Positions 31,403 to 40,302 of a stretch of 64,000 nucleotides of DNA are shown piece by piece. Numbering within the stretch: the stretch's first letter is position 1; every line of letters starts with the position of its first letter. The stretch spans positions 62,001-126,000 of the forward strand of contig CAXTJM010000001.1 of assembly GCA_964244585.1 (NCBI GenBank), written 5' to 3'. Source of the DNA: LMUY01 sp964244585 (GTDB lineage: Bacteria; Pseudomonadota; Alphaproteobacteria; Acetobacterales; Acetobacteraceae). Both the position numbers and the translations under genes were made by a program. The notes below the pieces were generated by a model. The model searched no databases, was not told the origin of the DNA, and was given only the letters and a program-made list of their open reading frames with translations.

Positions 31403-31750
31403 TCAGCCGTTTAGATGAGCTTGCCGGGCTTGTCGGGGTTGCCGCAAGGCGAAACGATGGTCGGCCTGTTGTGCAAACCATTGGGTGACCGACCGGGCGT
31501 AGAGTTCTGGCCCGGTGCCGTCCATTGCGCCTTTCGGAAGGGAGTTCGCAGTCTGCACTGCGCCCTCGGCGCCATTTGCCGGCAGCACGGTATTGTCGAA
31601 ACGGCTTACCACCTGGCTTTGGTTGGACGTGCCTTGGCCATTGTCATACCCGTTGGGCATTGCCGGGCTGTTGCCGCCCTCTCCCGCGAAGGCAGTCGTC
31701 GCCAGGCTAAGTGCGGCAACCGTTACGGCAATGACGAGTTTTGTATTCAT
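31403..31750 (-). CDS. Small secreted protein of unknown function
   Basis: A 115-residue protein with a clean Sec signal peptide (MNTKLVIAVTVAALSLATTAFA, cleavage after AFA). The mature part is polar, Asn/Gly/Gln-rich (GEGGNSPAMPNGYDNGQG, then SQVVSRFDNTVLPANGAEG) and ends in an Arg/Gln-rich basic tail. No cysteine, no recognised domain. The start at ATG 31750 is set by the signal peptide; AAGAGGA precedes it. Possibly a periplasmic or envelope protein. Confidence 0.7.
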   Translation of the reverse strand: MNTKLVIAVTVAALSLATTAFAGEGGNSPAMPNGYDNGQGTSNQSQVVSRFDNTVLPANGAEGAVQTANSLPKGAMDGTGPELYARSVTQWFAQQADHRFALRQPRQARQAHLNG

Positions 31751-32088
31751 TTCGATGGTGGTCCTCTTGAATGAGGTCCGTCTGCATGGCGGGCCAAACC
31801 GATGCACGAGAGCAGTAGGTATCTCTGCGATCGGTGACCGTAAGCTAATTACCCCGCCTATAAAGCGGAATGCGTGGCGTCCGCCTATGATCCATGCCGG
31901 CAAGTATGGGCGCACGGCCGGCTTGGCGAGACGTCTTTCAAGTTTGGCAAAGGCGGCGCACGAGCGGGAAAACTCCGTCAGATGACATCTTATCCGTGCC
32001 ATCGTCCCGCCTCTAGCCGCCGAAACCCGGCATGACGTGGTAGCCGGCGGCGATATGCGCTTCGGTATGGAACAGCGTGGACGTCGAT
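31751..32088. other. Intergenic region without a recognised gene
   Basis: It separates the secreted protein from the XRE gene, both on the minus strand, and probably holds the former's promoter. On the minus strand a frame ending at 32013 reads protein-like (TEAHIAAGYHVMPGFGG, then stop), running out of the XRE gene in a different frame. It could be a frameshifted tail but has no recognised match. No other structure seen. Confidence 0.35.
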
Positions 32089-32595
32089 CTATGGTTGAGC
32101 GCCACCCATAACCTCAAGGAGGCCCAACAGCCGTGACCGCAGCAACGGGCTCGTCAAGTCCGCGAATGCTTTGACAATCCCGGCCGCGATGGCCGCCTCA
32201 TCCCTGCCGGTTCTCTGGATAGCCGGGCCGGGCACCGCTGGTGCCGGATCAGGCACGTAGGCTGTGGCCGGCGGACTGGGGGCGTTCGGGGTCATTGGCT
32301 TGCCGGCCACCTGCGAGCCTTGGAATTCCTGTTCCATTTCCATGGAGGGCATTCCAGCAAAAAAATCCGTCAGCTGGCATCCCAGGTGCCCGGTCAACTC
32401 GAGCAGCACCGAGGGTGGCGCGCGCTCCACGCCTTCTTCGTACCGGGCAAGGGCGTGAACGGAAATCGACAGGAGCGTGGCGACATCGTGCTGACCCAGC
32501 CGTGCGCCCTCACGAGCCCGCAGCATGTTTAAACCTATGATCCGGTCGATCTCAGCGGCAATGGTCGCCGATGGTCTCCTTTTATCGCCAAACAA
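32089..32595 (-). CDS. XRE-family HTH regulator, locus 2
   Basis: A 168-residue regulator. The HTH (about 16-80) reads IDRIIGLNMLRAREGARLGQ, ATLLSISVHALARYEEGVER, then LLELTGHLGCQLTDFFAGMP. It is followed by a proline-rich linker and a C-terminal helix (AAGIVKAFADLTSPLLRSRL) like that of alphaproteobacterial XRE proteins whose tail helix follows FFxxMP. The start is TTG 32595, preceded by GGTGGAG at good spacing; the next ATG would cut into the HTH. It shares pattern ID..G...R.R....L....VA..L with the locus 1 regulator. Confidence 0.8.
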   Translation of the reverse strand: MFGDKRRPSATIAAEIDRIIGLNMLRAREGARLGQHDVATLLSISVHALARYEEGVERAPPSVLLELTGHLGCQLTDFFAGMPSMEMEQEFQGSQVAGKPMTPNAPSPPATAYVPDPAPAVPGPAIQRTGRDEAAIAAGIVKAFADLTSPLLRSRLLGLLEVMGGAQP

Positions 32596-33053
32596 AATAT
32601 CTCCACCAGAACGCTGCTAGACCAAGGAGCCAGATCGCTGGCCTCCCGTGACAAAGCACGGGGAACTCACCGATTGTTAGAGCCACTCATTATGCTGAAA
32701 ACCTCGCCCCATGCGGCGCACCTATCAAAATCCGGAATAGACTTAACCAAGTTTCTACGGCTCACAAGCGCCTGCGGACGAGGGATGATCCGCTTGCAGG
32801 CAGGCCATGCCGGGCAAGACACAGCGCGGGAGCAGCAGGAATACAGTTGTGTAGCGCTCCATCCCGCCTGGCCGATTGCAAGCCCCGGAACGTCAGTCAG
32901 TTACGGTCTGCTCTCAAATCCGCAGCCGAAACCGTTGCCTTATTGTCACATCGCGAAGTTAGCAGAAACCGTAACATTTTCCCTCTTAACAGTTTGCACA
33001 CTCCGGTGTGTTGTACGATCGCGGGCATTGGACAGCGGAAGGTGCAAGGGACG
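32596..33053. other. Relatively A+T-rich divergent intergenic region
   Basis: About 460 bases between the divergent XRE gene and small helical protein gene, clearly less GC-rich than its surroundings. It contains a GCCTGC...GCAGGC inverted pair and the short repeat CACAC-TCCG-GTGTG (32997-33010) about 45 bases before the small gene. Likely regulatory. No coding potential, tRNA or known RNA recognised. Confidence 0.4.
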
Positions 33054-33269
33054 ATGACATACGTGGAACTAATCAGTTTATCGCGGCGGCATGGACGCCA
33101 GGAGATGACTGGCAGCCTCGCGATCCGGCTGGCTGAAAAGGCGCATCATGAAGGCCGCATGGCCGAAGCACGCGGCCTGGTGGAGCTGGCATATCGCCTG
33201 TTCGACGAGGCTGCGGATGTCGACTGCCCGACATCGGCCGAACGTTCAAGCGAACTGCATCCGGCGTAA
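33054..33269 (+). CDS. Small helical protein of unknown function, locus 2
   Basis: A 71-residue protein, predicted helical, no signal peptide. AAGGG lies directly before the ATG. The central part follows the pattern LAxRLAExAxxxGxxxxARxLVxLAYRLFxxA, shared with the protein at 20.06-20.34 kb; the two flanks are unrelated. The helix-turn-helix arrangement resembles one and a half TPR-like helices but is too short for a repeat domain. Divergent from an XRE regulator. Function unknown. Confidence 0.7.
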   Translation: MTYVELISLSRRHGRQEMTGSLAIRLAEKAHHEGRMAEARGLVELAYRLFDEAADVDCPTSAERSSELHPA

Positions 33270-33404
33270 CCTCGAAGCCAGCGGCAAACCTAGCTCAACC
33301 GATAGGAGCCGATCCGGCGGACATAGTGAGCCGACCCTTGTGCAACGGGGTTTGACCAAGCCGTCGTCCCGCCTAGGATAGGCGCACGCGAGGTGCGGGT
33401 TGGA

Positions 33405-34307
33405 ATGGCAAGTTGGCAAGCCTGGATTTTGACGCTCGCGCTGAGATGGCAGGTCAAGCACAGGATGCAGCGCGAGACGGACGTCCTGCGCGCACGGAGG
33501 ATGCTCAGCTCCTTCGCCCGCAAGATTCCAGCGGAAGTGGTCGGCGTGCAGGATATCGTCGGTGGGGTTTCCGGCGAATGGCTCCGGCCTCGACATGGGA
33601 ATTCCGCAGGAACGCTGCTCTACCTGCACGGCGGCGGATATTTCGCCTGCTCGCCCGAGACGCACCGGCCGATCACGGGCAGCTTCGCACAACGTGGACT
33701 TGACGTCTTCTCGCCGGACTACCGGCTCGCGCCGGAACATCCGTTTCCGGCCGCCATCGAAGACGCGGTCTCAGCATATCGCGGATTGCTCGCTGCCGGC
33801 CTGTCCGCCAACTCGATCGTGGTCGGCGGGGACTCTGCCGGCGGCGGATTGGCGGTCGCCATGCTACTGTCCCTTCGGGAGGCGGGAGATCGCCTACCTG
33901 CCGCAGCGGTGCTGTTTTCACCATGGACAGATTTGGCGGGCACGGGCGACAGCGTGCGGACCAACCATAAGCGCGACGCCATGTTCCCGGGCCAGGGCAT
34001 GGAACGTGCCGCAGCCCCGTACCTGGCGGGAGCCGACCCGCGTCACCCCCTGGCATCGCCGGTCTATGCCGACCTCGGCGGCCTGCCGCCGCTTCTGCTG
34101 CACGTCGGATCGTACGAGATACTGCTCGACGACAGCCGCCGCCTGGCCGACCGTGCGCAGGCCGCGGGAACCGCGGCCACGCTCGAGACCTGGCCGGTCG
34201 TGCCGCATGTCTGGCAGCTTTTTCCCCTGCCAGAGACCGAGCAATCGATGCGGAAGGCCGCGGCGTTCCTCCATCAAGCCCTGGCATCTTCGAAGAAGGT
34301 CTTGTAA
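33405..34307 (+). CDS. Alpha/beta-hydrolase, hormone-sensitive lipase family esterase
   Basis: A 300-residue carboxylesterase of the HSL/family IV type. LYLHGGGYFACSPETH holds the oxyanion-hole HGGG motif, VVGGDSAGGGLA the nucleophile serine, and the late residues around SYEILLDDSRRLAD and VPHVWQLF the Asp and His. No signal peptide, so cytoplasmic. ATG 33405 has GAGGTG 9 bases upstream; an in-frame GTG at 33393 is the alternative. Substrate unknown, probably short-chain acyl esters. Confidence 0.9.
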   Translation: MASWQAWILTLALRWQVKHRMQRETDVLRARRMLSSFARKIPAEVVGVQDIVGGVSGEWLRPRHGNSAGTLLYLHGGGYFACSPETHRPITGSFAQRGLDVFSPDYRLAPEHPFPAAIEDAVSAYRGLLAAGLSANSIVVGGDSAGGGLAVAMLLSLREAGDRLPAAAVLFSPWTDLAGTGDSVRTNHKRDAMFPGQGMERAAAPYLAGADPRHPLASPVYADLGGLPPLLLHVGSYEILLDDSRRLADRAQAAGTAATLETWPVVPHVWQLFPLPETEQSMRKAAAFLHQALASSKKVL

Positions 34308-34408
34308 AAACCGGGTGTTAGACAAGACTTCTCACGGCTGTGCGGACCGGAGCAGCCGGTTGGCTTTGCCCGTGCTTCCGCGCAGGATAGGTGACGAAGG
34401 AGAGCGCC

Positions 34409-35839
34409 ATGCAGAACACCGAGCAGATCTGGTCCCTCGTGGATGCGAAGCGGGACGCCTTCACCGCGCTGGCCGACCGCGTCTGGGACATGCCGGAGAC
34501 ATGCTACACCGAACACCGTTCCGTTGCCGAACACATCGCGGAACTGCATCGTCAGGGCTTCCATGTGACGACGGACCTGGCCGGGATCCCGACCGCCGTC
34601 CTGGGCGAGGCCGGCGAAGGCGGCCCGGTGATCGCCATCCTGGGAGAGTACGATGCCCTGCCCGGCCTGAGCCAGGAGGCCGGAGTGGCCGAGCATCGCC
34701 CGATCCCCGGCAATGGCAACGGGCATGGCTGCGGGCACAACTTGCTAGGCTCTGCAGCGATGCTGGCGGCGACGGCCGTCAAGGATTGGCTGGCCGAGAC
34801 CGGAACGCCGGGCCGCGTGCGGTATTATGGCTGCCCCGCGGAGGAAGGCGGTGCGGCCAAGGCGTTCATGGTGCGCGACGGCGCGTTCAGCGACGTGGAC
34901 GTCGCCATCACCTGGCACCCCAACGCGTTCAACGAGGTGGCGGATGCCGCCTCGCTGGCGAACACCCGCATCGACTTCGCCTTTCGCGGCCGTGCCTCCC
35001 ACGCCGCCGCCGCCCCGCATCTCGGCCGCTCGGCGCTGGACGCGGTGGAGCTGATGAATGTCGGCGTCAACTACATGCGCGAACACATGCCGAGCGACGC
35101 CCGCATCCACTACGCGATGATCGACGGCGGCGGCATCGCCCCCAACGTGGTGCAGGCCAAGGCCCGCGTGCGCTACTCGGTCCGCGCGCCCGAGCTGCCG
35201 ACGATGCTCTCCCTGTTGGAGCGAGTGAAGAACGTCGCGCGCGGGGCCGCGCTGATGACGGAGACGGAGGTGGACATCCACGTGCTGTCCGCCGTCTCCA
35301 ACCTGCTGGCCAATCCGCCGCTGGAACAGGCGATGTACGAGGCGATGCAGCGGCTGGGCCCGCCGGATTGGGACGAGGCGGACAAGGCGTTCGCCAGGCA
35401 GATCCAGGACACCCTGGCGCCGGAGGACCTGGCCACCGCCTATCGTCGCGTCGGCGTGGCCCCGAAGGACGATACGCCGTTGCACGACGCGATCGTGCCG
35501 ATGGACACGCACCGCGTGCGGATGATCGGGTCGACCGACGTCGGCGACGTAAGCTGGGTGGTGCCGACGGTGCAGGCGCACGCCGCAACCTACGCCATCG
35601 GGACACCGGGGCATTCTTGGCAGTTGACCGCGCAGGGCAAGAACGCCGCGGCGCATAAGGGGCTCGCCTTCGTGGCGAAGGTGATGGCTGCGACGGCCAT
35701 CGACGCTGCGCAGAACCCGGCGCTGGTCGAGCGGGCCAAGGCGGACCTGAAAGAACGCACGCGCGCCAGCCCCTATGTCAGCCCGTTGCCGGCCGGGGTG
35801 GAACCGCCGATCGCCGCCATGTCGTTGGCGGCTTCCTGA
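34409..35839 (+). CDS. M20D amidohydrolase, AbgB-like (p-aminobenzoyl-glutamate hydrolase type)
   Basis: A 476-residue metal-dependent amidohydrolase. Metal-binding segments are GEYDALPG, GNGHGCGHNLLG (His pair) and PAEEGGAAKA (Glu-Glu), with the dimerisation domain carrying RGRASHAAAAPHLGRSALDAVEL and a late GHSWQ. Its length and the GEYDALPGL motif match the AbgB subunit rather than the shorter IAA-amino-acid hydrolases. No abgA or abgT neighbour is seen, so the substrate may differ. AAGGAGAG precedes ATG 34409. Overlaps the nitroreductase start. Confidence 0.9.
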   Translation: MQNTEQIWSLVDAKRDAFTALADRVWDMPETCYTEHRSVAEHIAELHRQGFHVTTDLAGIPTAVLGEAGEGGPVIAILGEYDALPGLSQEAGVAEHRPIPGNGNGHGCGHNLLGSAAMLAATAVKDWLAETGTPGRVRYYGCPAEEGGAAKAFMVRDGAFSDVDVAITWHPNAFNEVADAASLANTRIDFAFRGRASHAAAAPHLGRSALDAVELMNVGVNYMREHMPSDARIHYAMIDGGGIAPNVVQAKARVRYSVRAPELPTMLSLLERVKNVARGAALMTETEVDIHVLSAVSNLLANPPLEQAMYEAMQRLGPPDWDEADKAFARQIQDTLAPEDLATAYRRVGVAPKDDTPLHDAIVPMDTHRVRMIGSTDVGDVSWVVPTVQAHAATYAIGTPGHSWQLTAQGKNAAAHKGLAFVAKVMAATAIDAAQNPALVERAKADLKERTRASPYVSPLPAGVEPPIAAMSLAAS

Positions 35840-36414
35840 TGTTGGACACGGTGGATAAGAGCCTGGAGATGCTGATGTCCCGCGTGTCTGCGGGCGTGCT
35901 GCAGGACCCGCCTCCGGACGCGCGGGCCTTGGAGTTGATCGTGGCAGCAGGGCTGCGTGCGCCCGACCACGGCAAGCTGCGGCCCTGGCGGTTCGTGGCG
36001 ATCCAGGGCGAGGCACGGGTACGCTTCGCCGAGCTTGCCATCGCCGCGCTGCGCACGCGCGATCCGGAGGCCACCCAACCCGAGGCCGACCGGATGCGCG
36101 GCAAGCTGCTGGCGCCGCCGCTCATCCTCGCCCTCGGCGTCCATGTCACGCCCGCCCACAAGGTGCCGGAAATCGAGCAGATACTCGCCGTCGGCGCGGC
36201 GGCGATGAACATGCTCAACGCGGCATACGCGCTGGGATATGGCGGCAAATGGATCACCGGCCCCAACTCGTACGACCCAGCCATCGCCGCGGCGCTCGGC
36301 CTGCCGCCGCCGCACCGCCTAGCCGGCTTCCTCTACCTGGGAACGCCGCAGGGTAGCCTTCCCGCAGCACAACGGCCCGCCGTCGCAGACTATCTGACGG
36401 AGTGGACGGGCTAG
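35839..36414 (+). CDS. Nitroreductase family protein (YdjA-like)
   Basis: A 191-residue FMN enzyme of the small YdjA/RutE-like nitroreductase group. RVSAGVLQDPPPDARALELI is the usual N-terminus, GLRAPDHGKLRPWRF carries FMN-binding residues, and AAAMNMLNAAYALGYGGKWITG lies at the dimer flavin site. Its ATG shares an A with the amidohydrolase stop (TGATG), so the two form an operon. It reduces nitro compounds or quinones; the physiological substrate is unknown. Confidence 0.9.
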   Translation: MLDTVDKSLEMLMSRVSAGVLQDPPPDARALELIVAAGLRAPDHGKLRPWRFVAIQGEARVRFAELAIAALRTRDPEATQPEADRMRGKLLAPPLILALGVHVTPAHKVPEIEQILAVGAAAMNMLNAAYALGYGGKWITGPNSYDPAIAAALGLPPPHRLAGFLYLGTPQGSLPAAQRPAVADYLTEWTG

Positions 36415-36442
36415 ATCCTCGTATCCGCGAGGAAGCCTAGCC
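36409..36442. terminator. Interrupted hairpin between convergent nitroreductase and smpB
   Basis: GGCTAG / CTAGCC outside and TCCTCG / CGAGGA inside, separated by 1 and 3 unpaired bases, with a TATCCG loop. It includes the nitroreductase stop codon and the last bases of smpB. Probably a shared terminator without a T-run. Confidence 0.5.
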
Positions 36443-36919
36443 GCGATTGCGCATGAGGCGGGCCTTGTCCCTCGCCCAGTCCTTCGCGGCCGCGGCCTGG
36501 CGTTTATCGGCCTTCTGCTTGCCCTGCCCCAGGCCGAGCAGGACCTTGGCCAGGCCACGATCGTTGAAGTGGATGTCCAGGGGAACGATCGACACGCCGT
36601 CCTTGCTGACGGCGCCGAGCAGGCCGTCCCGCTGCTTCTTCTTCACCAGCAGCTTGCGCGGTGCCCGCGGCTCGAACTTGGACAGGATACCACCTTGGTA
36701 TTCCGGGATATAGCAGTTGAACAGCCACAACTCGCCGTCCCGCTCGCCGGCCCAGGCCTCAGTGATCGTAGCGCGGCCGAAACGCAGGCTCTTGACCTCC
36801 GGGCCTTTCAGCACGATCCCCGCCTCGACCGTCTGCTTGATCGTGTAGTCGTAGCGGGCCTTGCGGTTTTGCGCGGCGAGGCCGTGGCTGATCAGACCGC
36901 TCTTCTTTTTCTCCGGCAC
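36437..36919 (-). CDS. smpB: SsrA-binding protein
   Basis: A 160-residue tmRNA partner that delivers SsrA to stalled ribosomes. It starts with NRKARYDYTIKQTVEAGIVL and contains GPEVKSLRFGRATITEAW, the Asn/Tyr-rich NCYIPEYQGGI loop and the basic C-terminal tail (KQKADKRQAAAAKDWARDKA) that enters the decoding centre. It is 4 bases after dapA, an arrangement frequent in Alphaproteobacteria. Confidence 0.96.
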   Translation of the reverse strand: MPEKKKSGLISHGLAAQNRKARYDYTIKQTVEAGIVLKGPEVKSLRFGRATITEAWAGERDGELWLFNCYIPEYQGGILSKFEPRAPRKLLVKKKQRDGLLGAVSKDGVSIVPLDIHFNDRGLAKVLLGLGQGKQKADKRQAAAAKDWARDKARLMRNRG

Positions 36920-36923
36920 GGCC

Positions 36924-37817
36924 TTAGTTCAGCAATCCCGCCTGCGCCATGGCGGAACGCAGGTTCGTCTTCGTCGCCTCCGCCACCGGGGCAAGCGGCA
37001 AGCGGCAATGCTCGGTGCCGTAGCCCAGCAGGCTGGCCGCAAATTTCACCGGGCCAGGGCTGGTCTCGGCGAACATCGCGTCATGCACCGGCAGGAGGCG
37101 CTGTTGGATCGCCAGGGCATCGGCGGTGCGGCCTTCGGCCCAGGCGGCATGCATGCCGCTGCACAGGGCCGGCGCGATATTCGCCGTCACACTGATGCAG
37201 CCATGGCCGCCAGCCGCCATGAAGGCGAGCGCGGTGTGGTCTTCTCCGGAAAGCTGCGTGAACTCCGGTCCGCAGGCGGCGGTCGTGTGCAGCGGTCGGG
37301 TGAGGTTTGCGGTCGCATCCTTGACCCCGACGATGTTGCGGTGCCTGGCCAGGCGGGCCATGGTCGCAACGCTCATGTCGACCACCGAACGAGCTGGAAT
37401 GTTGTAGATAATGAGGGGGATATCGACCGCGTCGGCGATGGCGGTGAAATGCAGCACCATGCCTTCCTGGGTGGGCTTGTTGTAGTATGGCGTGACCACG
37501 AGCACCGCATCCGCCCCGGCTTCCTTGGCATGACGCGCCAGTTCAATGGCCTCCACCGTGTTATTGGACCCTGCGCCGGCGATCACAGGCACCCGGCCGG
37601 CCGCGACCGCAATAGTGATTTCCACCACGCGGCGGTGCTCCGCATGCGACAGGGTCGGGCTTTCCCCCGTGGTGCCGACCGGGACCAGGCCGTTCGTGCC
37701 CTGCGCGATCTGCCAGTCGACGAAGGCGGCCAGGGCATCCTCATCCACGGCGCTATCGGCGTGCATGGGGGTGACGAGGGCGACGAGCGAGCCGGTGAAC
37801 ATGACAGGGTTATCCAT
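36924..37817 (-). CDS. dapA: 4-hydroxy-tetrahydrodipicolinate synthase
   Basis: A 297-residue TIM-barrel aldolase that condenses pyruvate and aspartate semialdehyde at the entry to lysine and diaminopimelate synthesis. FTGSLVALVTPM opens the barrel, GTTGESPTLSHAEH holds substrate Thr residues, IIYNIPARS the catalytic tyrosine, and VGVKDATAN the Schiff-base lysine. Start at ATG 37817; ATG 37802 (MFTGSLVAL) is equally possible. Divergent from the lytic transglycosylase and cotranscribed with smpB. Confidence 0.96.
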   Translation of the reverse strand: MDNPVMFTGSLVALVTPMHADSAVDEDALAAFVDWQIAQGTNGLVPVGTTGESPTLSHAEHRRVVEITIAVAAGRVPVIAGAGSNNTVEAIELARHAKEAGADAVLVVTPYYNKPTQEGMVLHFTAIADAVDIPLIIYNIPARSVVDMSVATMARLARHRNIVGVKDATANLTRPLHTTAACGPEFTQLSGEDHTALAFMAAGGHGCISVTANIAPALCSGMHAAWAEGRTADALAIQQRLLPVHDAMFAETSPGPVKFAASLLGYGTEHCRLPLAPVAEATKTNLRSAMAQAGLLN

Positions 37818-37890
37818 CAGGGGAACGCACCCTAGGCACCGCCGGAAGCCGCTGCAAGGATGGCGCGATGTACGCTATGACGAGGCGAGC

Positions 37891-39846
37891 ATGCTGCGCG
37901 CCCTCGTCCTGTTCGTCCTTCTCGTGATCGCCCGTTCGGCCCAGGCAGGGACGGACGACATAGGCGGGGCATTGCGGGACAGCCGCTGGCCGGACGCCGA
38001 CGCATTGGCCGCGGCCTCGCCAGACCCGGTGGCGCGCAAGCTGGTGCTGTATTACCGCCTGCTGTCGCCGGGCGGCGGCCACCCCGCCGAGATCGCCGCG
38101 TTCATGGCCGACAACCCATCCTGGCCAAACCAGGCGATGTTGTCCCGCCGCCTTGCCGAGGCGTTGGCGGTCGAACCCGACGACCGCACCGTCATGGAAA
38201 TCTGCGCCCGGCAGGCCGTACGAGAGGTGCCGTCCCTGCTGCGATGTGCCACGGCCGACGCGGACACCGGGCATGCGCCCGCAGCGGCCGAGGTGGCGAA
38301 GCAGGCCTGGCTGACCGGGATCACCGACGCGCCGGGTGAAATCGCGTTCATGCGCCAATGGGGCAAGGGACTCACCGCCGCGGATCAGTGGCGGCGCTTC
38401 GATCGCCTGGCGTGGAGCGACAATGGTGGGGTCGGCGGACCGGCGTGGCGCCAGGTCGCCCGGCTGGACGCGACGCAACGCCCGCCGGCGGAGGCCCGGC
38501 TCGCCCTCAAACGCGACGACGCATCGGCCCGGGCCCTGGTCGCCGCGCTGCCGGGCGGCGCGACGGTCGATCCGGCCCTGATGCTGGAACTGGCGAAATG
38601 GCTGCGGCGGGCTGGGCAGGACGAGGATGCACAGAAACTCTGGCTGGCCCTGGGTGCGGAGGCCGAACATGCCGCGCCGGCCGAGCGCCGGACCGCGTTC
38701 TGGGACGAGCGCAACCTGCTTGCCCGCCGCCGGCTGCGCGGGGGGGACGCCGCGGGAGCATACGCGCTGGTGGACGGCGCCGCCGACCTGCCGGCCGCGC
38801 AGGCGATCGATGCCGAGTTCCTGGCCGGCTTCATCGCGCTGCGCCGGCGGAGCGACACCGACGCCGCATCCCGCCACTTCCACGCCCTGGCCGCATTGAG
38901 CCACGCCGCCATCACCCAGGGACGTGCCTATTACTGGCTGGGGCGGACGGCGGAGGCGCGTCACGACCCGGCCGGCGCCCGGGAGGCCTATGCCGCGGCC
39001 GCCGCATGGCCGACGACCTTCTACGGGCAACTGGCCGCCCGCGCCCTGGGCGAAGACGACGTGGCGCTGGCCAGCCGGATCCGCGCGGCGCACGACCCAG
39101 GATGGACGCCGATGCGGGCCTTGGACTTCGCCGGGTCGGAGAACGCCAGGGCTGCCGCCTTGCTGGTGGAGTGGGGCGAGGCCCGCCGCGCCCGCAGCTT
39201 CATCCTGCGGTTGGACGAACTGGCCCCGGACGCAACCGACCGGACACTGGCGGCCCGGATGGCGGTCGGCTTCGGGCTGCCCGACCTCGCGGTGGCGATC
39301 GCCCGGCGCGCCGGGCAGACCGGTGTGATGCTGGCCGAGGCTGGCTGGCCGACCGCGGTGGAACCGCCGGCCGGGCCGGTGGAGCCCGCGTTGGCGCTGG
39401 GGCTGATCCGGCAGGAAAGCAACTTCAACACCGAGGCATTGAGCCCGGTGGGCGCGCGCGGCCTGATGCAGCTCATGCCTGGCACGGCCAAGGCGGTGGC
39501 GACCCGGCTGGGCGACATGGCGGTGAACATCCCGGCGCTCAGCACAGACCCGGCCTACAACATGCGGCTTGGAACAGCCTACCTCGCCGACCTGATGAAG
39601 CAGTTCGGCGGTGCGGTGCCCTATGCCGTGGCGGGCTACAACGCCGGGCCGGGGCGGGTGGCGGATTGGCTTGCCGCCAACGGCGACCCGACCGTGCCGA
39701 ACGGCATCGACATGATCGATTGGATCGAGCTGATCCCGTTTGCCGAAACCCGCAACTACGTGCAGCGCGTGGTCGAAAACCTCGTCATCTATCGTGCCCT
39801 GGCAGGCACAATCCTGCCGCATCCGCTGGCGCGCTGGCAGGGATGA
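37891..39846 (+). CDS. slt: Soluble lytic murein transglycosylase (Slt70 family)
   Basis: A 651-residue periplasmic enzyme that cuts peptidoglycan glycan strands and leaves 1,6-anhydro-MurNAc ends. A signal peptide (LRALVLFVLLVIARSAQA) precedes a long alpha-helical ring-forming superhelix. The C-terminal SLT domain has the catalytic glutamate in GLIRQESNFNTEALSP, then GARGLMQLMPGTA and AVAGYNAGPGRV. Its product feeds AnmK, encoded at 22-23 kb. The stop overlaps pgpA as ATGA. Confidence 0.94.
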   Translation: MLRALVLFVLLVIARSAQAGTDDIGGALRDSRWPDADALAAASPDPVARKLVLYYRLLSPGGGHPAEIAAFMADNPSWPNQAMLSRRLAEALAVEPDDRTVMEICARQAVREVPSLLRCATADADTGHAPAAAEVAKQAWLTGITDAPGEIAFMRQWGKGLTAADQWRRFDRLAWSDNGGVGGPAWRQVARLDATQRPPAEARLALKRDDASARALVAALPGGATVDPALMLELAKWLRRAGQDEDAQKLWLALGAEAEHAAPAERRTAFWDERNLLARRRLRGGDAAGAYALVDGAADLPAAQAIDAEFLAGFIALRRRSDTDAASRHFHALAALSHAAITQGRAYYWLGRTAEARHDPAGAREAYAAAAAWPTTFYGQLAARALGEDDVALASRIRAAHDPGWTPMRALDFAGSENARAAALLVEWGEARRARSFILRLDELAPDATDRTLAARMAVGFGLPDLAVAIARRAGQTGVMLAEAGWPTAVEPPAGPVEPALALGLIRQESNFNTEALSPVGARGLMQLMPGTAKAVATRLGDMAVNIPALSTDPAYNMRLGTAYLADLMKQFGGAVPYAVAGYNAGPGRVADWLAANGDPTVPNGIDMIDWIELIPFAETRNYVQRVVENLVIYRALAGTILPHPLARWQG

Positions 39847-40292
39847 GGCTGGCACGGCTGGTGGCAAGCGGCGGCGGCGTGGGTTTCGTGCCGCGGGCGC
39901 CCGGTACCTGGGGCTCGCTTCTGGCGGCCGTCGTCGGGGCCGGGCTATTGGCTGCCGGGGGACGCTGGGCGCTCGGCGCCGGCGTCGTCGTGGCCGTGGC
40001 GTCCGGGCTTTGGGCCATCCCCAGGGCCGCCGGCGATGCCGATCCGGGCTGGGTCGTGATCGACGAGGTGGCTGGCATGTGGATCGCCATGCTGCCCCTG
40101 CCCCACCCATCCCCGTTCGGCGTCGTGGCGGCGTTTGTCTTGTTTCGCCTGCTGGACATCGCCAAGCCGGGGCCGATCGGCAGCATCGACCGCATGGAAG
40201 GCCGCGTCGGCGTCATGGGCGACGATGTGGCCGCGGGACTGGTCGCCGCCGCCGTGCTGTGGGCGTTGCTCGCGACCGCGCTGCCACCGTGA
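39843..40292 (+). CDS. pgpA: Phosphatidylglycerophosphatase A
   Basis: A 149-residue inner-membrane phosphatase that makes phosphatidylglycerol. The N-terminal GGGVGFVPRAPGTWGSLLA, the central WVVIDEVAGMWIAML and the C-terminal DDVAAGL are the conserved PgpA segments with acidic metal-binding residues; three or four hydrophobic helices are visible. ATG 39843 overlaps the slt stop. Next is cinA, an arrangement also seen in other Alphaproteobacteria. Confidence 0.93.
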   Translation: MRLARLVASGGGVGFVPRAPGTWGSLLAAVVGAGLLAAGGRWALGAGVVVAVASGLWAIPRAAGDADPGWVVIDEVAGMWIAMLPLPHPSPFGVVAAFVLFRLLDIAKPGPIGSIDRMEGRVGVMGDDVAAGLVAAAVLWALLATALPP

Positions 40293-40302
40293 AGGAGCCG
40301 CC

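Noticed and set aside
32757..32812. Inverted GCCTGC/GCAGGC pair as a possible small RNA
   Set aside because: Stem is short with a large loop and no terminator or promoter pattern; not enough to call an RNA.
37810..40110. A 766-codon open frame antisense to slt
   Set aside because: Complementary frame of a clear lytic transglycosylase gene; composition not protein-like.
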